A program made the translations under genes and the position numbers. A stretch of DNA of 64,000 nt from Acanthochlamys bracteata (taxonomy: Eukaryota; Streptophyta; Magnoliopsida; Pandanales; Velloziaceae). The DNA lies in NCBI GenBank assembly GCA_019914995.1, contig CM034144.1, positions 2,504,489-2,568,488 of the forward strand, written 5' to 3'. This document shows positions 54,176 through 64,000 of this stretch, piece after piece (the stretch's first letter is position 1; every line of letters starts with the position of its first letter). The notes beneath the pieces were generated by a model. It searched no databases and was not told the origin of the DNA. It saw only the letters and a program-made list of their open reading frames with translations.

Positions 54176-57100
54176 CGCTCTATTTAGATAAGAGAGTAAT
54201 AAATAATAGTAAATAAAAGTAAGATTAAACAAGAGAAGATTATTAGAGGTGGAAACGAGAGTAAGATAATAATTTAATCTCGATTTGTTTAGATGTATCA
54301 ATAAAATTAATGAAAAGTAATATTTATTCTTGTTTGATAACTGAATAATAAATAAGAATAATTTTTATAAAAAGACTAGAATAACCTTTTGTGTGTTTTT
54401 GTGCTTTTTGGTTAAGCAACTACACAAGTATGGAGACAGACAACTCAACGCCCTTGTATTCTACTTTTCCATCACTACTCACTCACATGAACAAACTAAG
54501 ACATTACTTAGATGGTTTTATTTAGTTTTTGTTTTTTAGTTCAAGTCAAAAAAAAACTTATATATGAACAAAAGAAAAACACAAAAAATTATGCACGCCT
54601 TCATTATGTTTTCTTTCTTGCTGGTCTCTTCATGCATTTGGTGATACAAGATCAGAGTTTGCTCTCTTCATATAGTACAAGTACAACACTGAAGCAAATC
54701 AAAACTCAAAATTATCAACAATACTCGAGCACCAGTCATTACGAACTCATACCACAATAATTAACCGGTTAAGATCCAAAGACAATCAGCATATCTCAAC
54801 TATTTAGCAATATAATTTTTGGTAATCATCAAGTGTTATAAAGGGCTTACAAAATAGAACTTCTCTCTCAAGACATTTCAGATGTACTGATTACAAGTAC
54901 AAGAAAGTAAAACTAAATGTTCAGAAAGCTATGCAAATTCATGTAACAGGTGCACGTCCTACAAAAATATTGATAACATCAGCCTTCTGACCTCCCACTC
55001 AGACTGCAGAAAAGAATGTCGCATTCCTTCACTAGGCCCTTGATGTTCTTCATGATCTGCCTATCCTTGTCATTCAAAAAGTTAATCCTCACTTTGGTCA
55101 CCTTGACTCCTTGATCTAGTCCTTCTAATCACTTTTTGCACATTAGCAAGCTTCACCTAGGATTTCATGTTGATAGCACAACAGAAGATCAAAGTTAATA
55201 TAAGCATACTCATAAGTCTCTCTGAGAACATATGTTATTTACTCCTACATATGATTGATTTTACACAATAAAATGTAGACAATAGTAAAACTGATTGAAC
55301 CAAGAGTTTCGATTAGTTTCAATAAATCCATAATTCAATATATTTTTCCTTTTATTTCTTTAGGTAATTACTATATGTTTGTAGTATTTTTTTTTTTTTG
55401 CAAAAACACACTTTTATATAATATTCTAAAGTCAAAAACTATTTTTTATAAATTCACATAAATTTTCTAGCAAGATTGGTTTATGAGAACAACTACTAAG
55501 ACAAGTGAGTAAGAACAAATATTAAACATCAACTGGATTACCAAATATTAAACATCCCACTTCACAAACATTAAACATCACAACCCTAAGAACAAATCCA
55601 CTTCACAAATATTAAACATTCCAAAGCAAACCCTAAAATAAACACAACTGGATTACCAATGGCTGCATGTAAGAAATCCATCAATCAGTCTTTTTTCTTT
55701 TTTAATTTTTGTTGTTTTTTCTGTTTATTGAATTACTGAATTCTAGTTTGCTTTGTAGAGTGAAATATGGTGCTCTTATAATTTGCACTGTCCACCTAAT
55801 TTTCAAATTGGTTTGCTAACAGGTCAGATATGTACTTCCTAGCACTTTTCATGATCAAGTATAAAGCACAAGTGAATGGTCCTAAAACCAGTAACAATAG
55901 TAACCTGTCCTAAGTACTAACTTGTGACCAAAGGAACCATATATCCACAAAAGAACTCTCAATATGCAAAAGATTCTGATACAGAGTGTGAAACTTTGTG
56001 ATTTCAATAGCAAACATATACTCTTAGCTTTCAATAGCATCAAAGCACTACATCACAACCACCATTATCAAGAACTATCCTAACTTTAGTTAGCAATTAA
56101 AGATACCATTTTGCTGTGCCAATCACTCATGATAAAAATCTCAGAATATTATTGAAGCCTTATCATCAGTAGAAAGTAAGAAATATAATTTATTAACAAA
56201 CAAAAGCTATAAAATCCTAGTTGCCAAAGATCAATGGTCAGAGTAAATCTTATGAAACAAACTTAAATCCTAGATTGCTTGATGACACAACAATCAAACA
56301 GACAATCTTTAAACAACAACTGACAAATTACAAAATCAAGCAGCCCAGGTTTGAACAAGAAGGTAAAGACAGCAGATCCAACAAGCTCACCAACATCCGA
56401 GCGTCGGAACCGCTTGATCTTAACAGAAGCAAAAAAATCTACAAATTGGCTACAACAACACCAAAAAAATTGAACGTTTATATTTTCTGTTTTTAAGTTT
56501 TTTCCAAAATAAGACCAAAGTGGAGCACAAAACCCAACTTTCATCCAACAAGTTTTCCTAGATGAACGAAGGAACAACGACATTTCAAGTTCCATTCCAC
56601 AACATATTAAATAATGAAAAAAAAAAAAACAAAGCACAGAAGTCACTAGAACTAATTAAACAAGATGGAAGAACCAAAAAACCAATCAATAAAGAGAAGA
56701 TTATGAATCGAAACCAGTTCACATGCCAGGGAAGTAGATAAAAAAGAAATCAACTGTAATCAACAAGAAATCAATTGAGACAACATCGGCAAAGTAGCTC
56801 CAGAAGAAATCAAATTGCAGAAACCACCATAACAGAGGGAGCGGGACGATGTTGATGAAGAAGAAATTGAAACCGACGAAAATACTAAAGCAGGCGAAAA
56901 GAGCGGCGAAAATGAAAATGAATGAAGAAGAGAGTTGCTACAGTTGCATCGAGTGAAAACCGACGAAAATTCAAATCAATATGAAGCAGTATCCCCAAAT
57001 TGAAGAAGAAATTCGAGTAATCAAATCGAAATTGAAGAAGAAATTGAAACCGACGAAGCAAACGAAACAAACGAAAGGAGCGGCGAAAATGAAAAGAAAC

Positions 57101-57471
57101 GAAGTTTAACACCGTACCTCTGTCGATGCAGGCGAGGCGGCGAGCGACGGAGCGAGATCGAAGGAGAGCGTGACGAGCGAAATCTAGTTGCACTGTCGAG
57201 CTGTTGCTATAGCGGAGATCGACTAAAACCTAACTCCTACGTAATCTTATCAAACAACATGGACAATATAAAAATTTCACACCATCTACGGTTACTTAAA
57301 ATTCTCTTCACCCGATTACACCCCAATATGAGGTGTAACCGATTAACTTCCAATAAAGATTAATGGGGAGAAGTTTTACTCCCCATTAATCTTCTAAATC
57401 TATTACCAAATAGGAGCAAGTGAGAGTAATTCGTTCACTTACTCTCAATTATTCTCAATCCAAACACAGTG
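54176..57471. mobile_element. non-autonomous PIF/Harbinger-like element, 3.3 kb, with TTA duplication
   Basis: The left end is cgctctatttagataagag. The right end, reverse-complemented, is cactgtgtttggattgaga; about three quarters of the first 16 bases agree. Both ends are flanked by tta (54173-54175 and 57472-57474), the Harbinger target triplet. The subterminal regions at both ends carry 'agagtaat' words. There is no transposase. The interior holds an eS28 ribosomal-protein pseudogene (54983-55168, antisense) and, near the right end, a GC-richer block with an internal direct duplication (56857 and 57034) that resembles a captured 5' UTR. The family call rests on target site and terminal sequence. 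Confidence 0.55.
54983..55168 (-). pseudogene. RPS28: intronless pseudogene of 40S ribosomal protein S28 (eS28)
   Basis: From ATG at 55168 the minus strand reads MKS, TAG, VKLANVQKVIRRTRSR. After a one-base insertion it continues KVTKVRINFLNDKDRQIMKN, IKGLVKECDILF. This follows eS28 along its whole length ([20 protein letters not shown], LDDQNRxIMRNVKGPVREGD), and the length is close to the normal 64-66 codons. A premature TAG at codon 4 and frameshifts kill it. It lies inside the TTA-flanked element at 54176-57471, so it was either captured by the element or retroposed into it. Confidence 0.8.
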
Positions 57472-57474
57472 TTA

Positions 57475-58119
57475 GAGTTAGAATATAGTATTAATATAAC
57501 TGACAGTCTCTATTCAACTCCTATATATAAGAAACTATCTACAAGTAGTTCACACTTGGGTTTTAATATTTTTTGAGTTGCAAGTAATACCAACAATTTT
57601 CTTTTTAAAACTACACTATATTTGAAAGATATTTTGGATATGTGGTAATTATACCTTCTATTTTAAATCAGTTTTTATCTTAACAATAAACTAATTTAGA
57701 CTATAAAGTTAAAATTAAACCACATTATTTGCTTGATTTTTGCACTTGAACTTAAAAGTAAACATACATGTAAATTTTAACTTGTCTTAATAATTAATAG
57801 TTCTTAGAGATAAAAAAAGAACCTTAATTGTTTCTAAAAAGTAAATGAAAAATTTTTTATGTCAAAACTTATCAAAAGAATAGATAAAATGGAAAAAATA
57901 TATTCGAAGTGATGACATTAAAGGACAAATGGTAGGTAAATCTTAAATTCAAAATGAAAACCACTATTGTACCTTTTATACAGTAGAATGATGATATATA
58001 TTTTTTTAATTAGTAGAATCTGACTGATGAATAAAATAATAAAAAGACTAATTTATATCGTATTATCCTAAACTAATGCCATAATAGTTGTTGATTGAAA
58101 AGAAGCTATTCGATAAGAA
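57475..58119. other. AT-rich intergenic DNA, no gene
   Basis: No frame or repeat worth naming. It separates the TTA-flanked element from the next MITE. Confidence 0.4.
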
Positions 58120-58370
58120 AGTATTTGGGAGTGTTCTTCAATTTCTTCTTATTTAACTTTAACAAATATTTTTAATAAATTTTTTATAATACTTTATAAA
58201 ACTTTTAAAAAAATTAAAAAAAAATTTCGACATCATAAGATCTTATTAATTTGTATTTTTATTATGTTTTAGGAAATAATAGTAAACCTAATTTAAAAAA
58301 TCTAAAATATTTTTTGATCTAGAAAATCTCTTTTTTCAAAGCCACTTTAAAATATCTCCTAAATTAGGCA
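58120..58370 (+). mobile_element. about 250-bp MITE, family member 5
   Basis: Starts tatttgggagtgttcttc. The core is 'catcataagatcttattaa', 'tgtatttttattatgtttta' and ends 'actttaaaatatctcc'. It is the most diverged of the five family members. Confidence 0.45.
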
Positions 58371-58519
58371 TTCTCCACAATGCCTCTTTTCTCTCTACTT
58401 ATTTTTTTATGAATTTGAAAAGATTTTACCAATCCAAATATATATCTTTTTTTGATTTGTGATTGAAATGAATGAATCGGTATTAATTTATATTTATTAT
58501 TAATATTAGTTATTGATTA

Positions 58520-58775
58520 TTTAATGTTGGATTTGGAATGTTTGAGAGTAATTTTGAAAAATAATTTTTAAAATAAAATATATTTTTGTCATATTTCAAT
58601 AAACGAATTTTTTTATTTTAATCTCAACAAAAATAATAAAATAATTTTATTATCTAAACTTTTTGTATATTTTAAAAAATTTTAAAGAATTTTATAAAAT
58701 ATTATAAATATTAAAAGATAAAATAAAAAGTTAAAAAAATATTTTAAAAAATGTTTAACCAAACGTAACCTAATA
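58520..58775. mobile_element. possible MITE with 'ggaatgttt' / 'aaccaaacgt' ends
   Basis: The left end 'gatttggaatgtttgagag' and the right end 'atgtttaaccaaacgtaac' are weakly inverted around a long A/T core. Ends are approximate. Confidence 0.3.
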
Positions 58776-58779
58776 AATA

Positions 58780-59423
58780 AAAAAATGATTTTTGGATACG
58801 TAAAAATCAGATAAGTAAAAAATATAAGGGTACATCCGAATGGTAAACTCTTAAAATTTGAAATTGGTAAGTTCTATTGATATAGAATTGATGGTGGGAC
58901 TCTGACTTGACCAAAATGACGAATAGCATCTCCACGTTGACACTACCCGTAGAAAATCTGGACTCTGACATAAACAGCGATAAGTACAAGCCTAGATCAC
59001 TCGCTTCTGAATCATTTTTAGAAGAAGGCCCACAATGGGTCTGACTGGGGTCCATACCCACTCCTCACGCGTTCATATAAGTTGCAATCGGGCGAGAAAC
59101 AAACACATCTTATAAATTCTAATCTAACACCAATTCAGTATCCAACGTTTGATCTCTATTTTTCTTTTCCCTAAATTCTTTCTCTAGAAACGGTAATCTC
59201 ACCGCTCTCACTTTTGTCCGTAGTCTCACTCGACCAAGAGCCATCCTCATCATCATAGGTAACGATCGCGCTCGTTCGCGGTTACGTTTCCAACCACGAG
59301 ATGGGAAGACTGATCTGAAAGCTGCTGCCGCTGCTCTTCGTCGTCAACAACAACAACGAGTACTAGCGCGAAATACCTTCGCTGTTCGATCTATTTTGAT
59401 TACTAAGTCGTAGGGAATAGCAG
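58780..59423 (+). promoter_or_regulatory. promoter and first 5' UTR exon of the DENN gene
   Basis: The composition changes from AT-rich to mixed near 58830. A leader with 'tctttctctag', 'cactcgaccaagagcc' and 'cgtcgtcaacaacaacaacg' ends at a donor, GCAG|GTTAGT, after 59423. The transcription start is probably near 59140-59160. The leader is non-coding and its exon end is supported by the donor and by the next UTR exon. Confidence 0.5.
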
Positions 59424-59802
59424 GTTAGTGAGAGTTGTTATTTTGGTTGATCTTTCTTTTTGTTTATGATTGGTCTTGCTTTTGATGTTTTGGGGTTATT
59501 GCTTCACATGTTGGTAGTATGTTTTTTTTCCTGACATCGATTAACATAGATTTCTTACTAGTGGTTTGCTTTGCTAGTAAATATAATTGTTTTAATCATG
59601 AGAATTTTGTCTACAGTGGTGAAATGGGAAGTAGATTTTTTTGTTTTTTTGCTGAATTTTTGTTCGTTTGATGTGGTCTGCGGTGATAAAGGGATTGGTG
59701 AGTGTTCGTTTCCCTGATTAACTCTTACGTATGTGGTATGTGTTGATTTTACAGTTTTACTAGTTTTCCAGAAGATAAAGCTAAACTTGTTGTAAGTGGC
59801 AG

Positions 59803-59935
59803 GACTAGTATTAGGTGGGAGACGAAATAACACGGTAGAAGAAGAAAATATTCATCAAAGTAGAGAACAGCATGCCGCTTACATATCATAGTTGCTTCCG
59901 CTAGGAATATCAGGCAGCATAACCTCCACTTCTAG
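59803..59935 (+). other. second 5' UTR exon of the DENN gene, with a short uORF
   Basis: Bounded by an acceptor (gtggcag|gactag) and a donor (TCTAG|GTAAAT). It contains a 10-codon upstream frame, ATG at 59872 to TAG at 59904 (MPLTYHSCFR). The main ATG is in the next exon, whose acceptor is at 61092. Confidence 0.5.
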
Positions 59936-61106
59936 GTAAATATGTAAGCCTAGCTATTCATATTACTAATCTTAGCTCATGGTATGTATGAGATTTTGTC
60001 TCTATATTTGAATACTCTTTAGTATACATGCCCTCCCTTATCAGGATTATGCCATGTAGATCATGAGATGTTGTATAAGTACCAGTTAGGTAACGAGGGA
60101 TGATGTTTTTTAGGGCGTTTATTGTTTCTGGAGAGATTTTCTACAGCTTCAGCAAAGTACTAGATTAATTGAGGCATATCATAAGTTTTACTAAATTAAC
60201 CTTCGATTGATTTCAATTTGTATTACTAGCCATATGTCGTCTATTTTTAACTATGGATTCAATGGGATTGGTGTAATTGAAAATTGATTAAAGCTTGACT
60301 GGTCATCAGCTCATGTGAAGTTGTTGTCACATCACATATTCACATGCTTTGGTTTCTAAACTTCAAGAACATGATGCATGATGTTCATATTCAACAAATG
60401 TGTCTTAACTAAACCGTCAATGCAAGCTGATAGTTTGCGCTCCAGTATCAATTAAATTGATGGTAAATGTTAAAGCATCTAATTATTCTAATCTAGATAG
60501 ATTATCAGAGTTTAGGAATATAAATATGAAAAGGCTTGAATGAGAGGATGGGGAACTGGTATATGAGAAGTTTGTAACAAATGCTCATTCTTTGACCTAG
60601 AAGCAACTGTATCGTAGTTTCATGAGAGTTCTGTTAATTGCTAAGCATGAATTATTAGAAAGTTGGTTTGTACCTATAGTAGTTCTTGAGCTTATACTCC
60701 TTGAATCCTGTCACATACATTTCAGAATGGTATTCATTACATCCTATACATTTCAGCTTTTTTCATCTGAGGGTGTGCTTTCCTTTTAGATAACTGATTT
60801 TGAATGAGTTTAAATAGTTATTTTGTTATAATATTTATTAGATAGATTCTGTTTCATATTGGTATTGACAACTGAAAGCTACAATCTATGCTCTGTATAC
60901 CTCATGAGGGCACAGGTCATCTAATGTCTATATAACCTCATGAGGGCATGAGGCAACACATGCAAGCTCAAGAACCTATGTTTTATACTGTGTATGTTGA
61001 TGTTGTCATGTATGTGTTTTCTTACTCTTTCTTACATGCATTTGTTTTTGTTTGATACTGAACTTGCCAATTTCATCTGAAAGTTCTGTCAGAATATTTT
61101 AGCAGT

Positions 61107-62031
61107 ATGGATAAGAAAGAAGACCCTGGCAGTCCTGGGTGGTCTGCTTCTTTCATTATGCAAACGACTGAAGATGTTGCAAGAGCAGTTGTGGCTGCAG
61201 CTTCAACTGCTACTATTCTTTCCCCACGCCCATCTATAGTCTTTTCATCAAGAGAAGAGAATAGCAATAGCCTCCAGAAACTGCAAAAGCATGTTGCAAG
61301 AGTACTGAGGGGGCTTTCACCTCTGCCTGAGGTGAAGAAGGGATCTTATAACCCTGAAGTTCTTACTACCCAGAAGCGTCAGTGGGCGAAGTTCCAAATG
61401 AAATCTCTGGTACACTCTTTATTAATGCCTTCGTATTAGCTTAGATCTGCTATTGCTGTCATGTGCAATGATTTCCATTTGCCTTTGTATATATAAAATT
61501 TAGTAGACGGAGTGACATTGTGTTGCATTTGCATATTTCCTCAACATAGAGAAGCACGCAGTACAATAGTAGACAAGTTACTTACTAATCCTATTAGATT
61601 TATATGGATAGGATAGGTTATTGGTGTACCAGCAGGAGCTTCTTTGTTATGATTTCTTGGTTTTATAACTTTGAGATAGTTATATACACTGTTTGTGATA
61701 TCTACTTAAGCTAAGTAATTTTTTTCTTTTTCCGGAGGTATATAAGTATATTCATTGCATCTAGCAGGATCATAGGCTTCCAAAAGAGCCATCAAGGATT
61801 TTTGAGAGCATGGTCGTTGTTGGACTTCATCCTAATGCTGACACACATGCACTTCAGAAGCATTTATTTGGGAAAAGCAATGAAGATTTGGAGAAGCCTA
61901 GAAGCAAAATGAATTACAGTCAGCAAGTTCATACTGAACCAAATATTGAACCACAGGTCAGTTGGTCATGTAATTTAATGTTGAACAATAATCCTTTCGT
62001 TCGACTAAAATATCTTAGAGTTGCCCTATAT

Positions 62032-62070
<39 letters not shown>

Positions 62071-63986
62071 ATGATCTATATTTTAGTTTACTTATGAATT
62101 TGCCCAAGTTCTGTCTAGATCTGCTCTAGCTATTCATACTTGAGTATGTTTTTGCAATCTGTGTATCATTAACACATGCCATCATAATTTTTCTTTTTAG
62201 CTGTCTTTTGAGATGTACAATTATAAACTTATAATTAACCAAGTGGTGGAGATAGTAAATCCAAGCACATGTTGTAGGCACTTCCCCATCAAAGTAGGCA
62301 GCTATCCATGACTATAAGAACTTGAAAATGCTTTGATGTTAGATTTGGCTCTTCATGTAACTATTGCATGGATTAACTCTTTTGTCCTTTTCTTTTTACT
62401 TTCAGGTTTTATTTGTATATCCTCCAGATAAGCAATTGCCACTCAAGTATAAGGATCTTCTTTCCTTCTGCTTTCCTGGAGGCACGGAGGTTTGGTACTT
62501 TGTGAAAAGTTTCCTTCTCATTTGTTGTTATTTTGACATGTGCTAATTTTAGAGTGTCAAAACTGATTGTATCCTGTAACCTCTGACTACTTGATAGCCT
62601 TTGGCCTTTTTGTTTAAACCAAAAGTATGATATTGTGATATAATATTGTCCCAAATGGAACAGATCCACACAACCTGAATTAATGTATGCACATTGGGCC
62701 TGCTAATATTGGCAATTCTGTTCAGACATAATCAGTAAAGCTATAACAAACATCAAACTCAGTAGTGATCCTCCCATGTAGTCAATGTCTTACACTACTA
62801 AGTATTCCTAACTACAACCTAATCTTGTTTTATCGACTCAACACAAAACCAAACACTCCTTGGACTTAGTATTGATCCCTAAATAGTTTCTACCTTACTC
62901 TTTTTAGTTCAGAAACCAGGAGCTAAACTTGTTATGTTGACTCAAACTGATTTGTTCTAGTTATGTTGAATTGTGGTTTCGTACTCTATGGGGTTTTAGG
63001 TTAACTGCCTACCAAGTTGCTAAATCAGAACAATAAAACTGTGTTCAGATTTTTATGAGGCTTATTGGGGTACTTTTATTGCTTTTGCAAGGAAACCGCT
63101 CCTTTATACTATCAAAATCCTAACTTTAATCCAAACACTCCTTTGACTTTATCATCCAAAATTTTACGTATTATTTTAATTTTATTTGAAGGTTAGAAAT
63201 AAAATTATTTATTAGGCTGAAGGGATTGATTTAGATTGGTTTTATAACCCAATTGTCTTTAGATATTGAGGTACTATTTGAGATAAGTGTTAGCTGATCT
63301 AGAGTGTTTTACAAGGTAGCACAAGAGCTGGTTGCACATTTACACATTTATTAATAGTACATCTTCTTTGCTATTACACAACTGTTGTCCCCTACTTGAT
63401 TGAATGAATTCAATGATGATGATTCTGCCAATATAAAAACTGCTAGTTAGTTCTTAGAAACAATGAAGTATTATGCTGTACATGACTTCAAGGCATGAAT
63501 ATTATTCTTTAATTATTTGAGTTTTTTCTTTGTGTAGTTTATACATTGCTCTATTTCTTCGTGATTTTAGCATCTGCTGTGGTTTTGGTTATGGGCCTTT
63601 TGGTTAAATGCGATTAGCTCATCTGATTTCACAGTGAGCACTTTACCCATCCAATTTCTTCAGCCAATCTCATCCAAATTCCACTCTGAATCTTTTCTAT
63701 TATTTGGTAAAATTAGTAACTGTTTTTGTACCAATAAAATGGTAAGACTGAGATGTTTCATGATTTTGATTCTTTTTGGTGCTCACCTAAGTTGCATCAA
63801 GAAGTAGGTTTCTCGTCTTCACTGGCTATATGGTGACAATAGCACTTCTGACATTTCTACTTTGTTATGTTTGCTGTGTTCTTTTTACCTGTGATTGGTT
63901 GATGACCTTATAAGTTAAACATTCAGGTCCATGCTGTGGAAAGAACTCCTTCAATGAGTGAGCTGAATGAAATACTTCTAGGACAG
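61107..63986 (+). CDS. DENN-domain protein, N-terminal part (runs past the window)
   Basis: Coding exons 61107-61409, 61768-61956, 62406-62489 and 63927-63986, all phase 0 with GT-AG borders, give 212 codons before the window ends in the next intron. It starts MDKKEDPGSPGWSASFIMQT, then a low-complexity alanine/serine stretch and LQKHVARVLRGLSP. Exon 2 has LPKEPSRIFESMVVVGLHPN, and exons 3-4 have VLFVYPPDKQLPLKYKDLLS, FCFPGGTEVHAVERTPSMSE and LNEILLGQ. This is the upstream DENN (uDENN) start, as in plant DENN/AEX-3 proteins such as Arabidopsis At5g35560. DENN proteins exchange nucleotide on Rab GTPases at membranes. The central and downstream DENN parts must lie to the right. The ATG was chosen as the first in-frame methionine after the UTR introns. 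Confidence 0.88.
62036..62067. repeat. (tc)n microsatellite
   Basis: About 16 ct dinucleotides in the intron after the second coding exon of the DENN gene. Confidence 0.9.
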
Positions 63987-64000
63987 GTACTCATTTGCAT

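Noticed and set aside
56885-57193. Minus-strand 102-codon frame rich in Phe/Arg
   Set aside because: It is the antisense of a gaagaaattgaaaccgacg-type repeat block. The peptide itself is a repeat artefact with no domain.
1-64000. CRISPR arrays, bacterial operons or phage modules
   Set aside because: The spliced plant genes, plant transposons and AT-rich intergenic DNA show a nuclear plant genome. The tandem arrays lack regular repeat-spacer structure and cas genes.
1-64000. tRNA genes
   Set aside because: I looked for the B-box word ggttcga with a paired acceptor stem and found no convincing cloverleaf. The tRNA-like word at 33065 is the primer-binding site of an LTR element.

Overview
This window is nuclear DNA of a flowering plant. 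It is AT-rich and its genes are split by GT-AG introns, some several kilobases long. The spaces between exons are full of plant transposons (hAT, PIF/Harbinger, MULE/FAR1-type, copia and short non-autonomous LTR elements, MITEs). I do not assign a species. All exon joins below were worked out by hand from splice signals, frame and family resemblance; no transcript or database evidence was available.

Four genes look real. (1) A plus-strand SAM-domain protein gene, ATG at 10732 and stop at 23828, has seven coding exons that sum to 319 codons with all phases consistent. Its 7.3-kb intron 2 holds MITEs, a mitochondrial rRNA fragment and an antisense, broken fragment of an XBAT32-type ankyrin/RING ubiquitin ligase. 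(2) A minus-strand two-exon gene at 24694-25399 encodes a 171-residue double AN1 zinc-finger protein of the SAP12 type, convergent with the SAM gene. (3) A minus-strand five-exon gene at 38625-45595 encodes signal peptidase complex subunit 2 (SPC25, 191 residues). It has a 5.9-kb intron 3, a probable U12-type minor intron 2, and a decayed second copy of its last exon. (4) A plus-strand DENN-domain gene starts at about 59140, with ATG at 61107, and runs off the right edge.

Layout: 1-10.3 kb is repeat-rich DNA with two decayed FAR1/MULE transposase copies, an hAT-type MITE and two tandem arrays. 10.3-24.5 kb is the SAM gene and 24.6-25.5 kb the SAP12-like gene. 25.76-30.48 kb is one nearly complete but mutated hAT element with target-site duplication. 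30.5-32.8 kb holds MITEs and AT-rich DNA. 32.84-34.60 kb is a small LTR retroelement and 34.8-36.2 kb an antisense NB-ARC resistance-gene ruin. 36.3-38.2 kb is unclassified repeat DNA. 38.2-45.6 kb is SPC25. 45.8-52.2 kb is a PIF/Harbinger element with MYB/SANT and DDE genes plus a large tandem-repeat array in its 5' region. 52.3-54.2 kb holds MITEs. 54.18-57.47 kb is a non-autonomous PIF/Harbinger-like element bounded by TTA that carries an eS28 ribosomal-protein pseudogene. 57.5-59.1 kb holds MITEs, and 59.1-64 kb the DENN gene.

The host genes do unrelated housekeeping or stress jobs (secretory signal-peptide cleavage, stress-associated zinc finger, Rab regulation, SAM-mediated interaction). 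They do not form a pathway or cluster. I see no new multi-gene system. The most unusual signals are the AT-AA minor intron, the duplicated SPC25 exon, the higher-order repeat array in the Harbinger element, and the gene fragments carried in transposons and introns.
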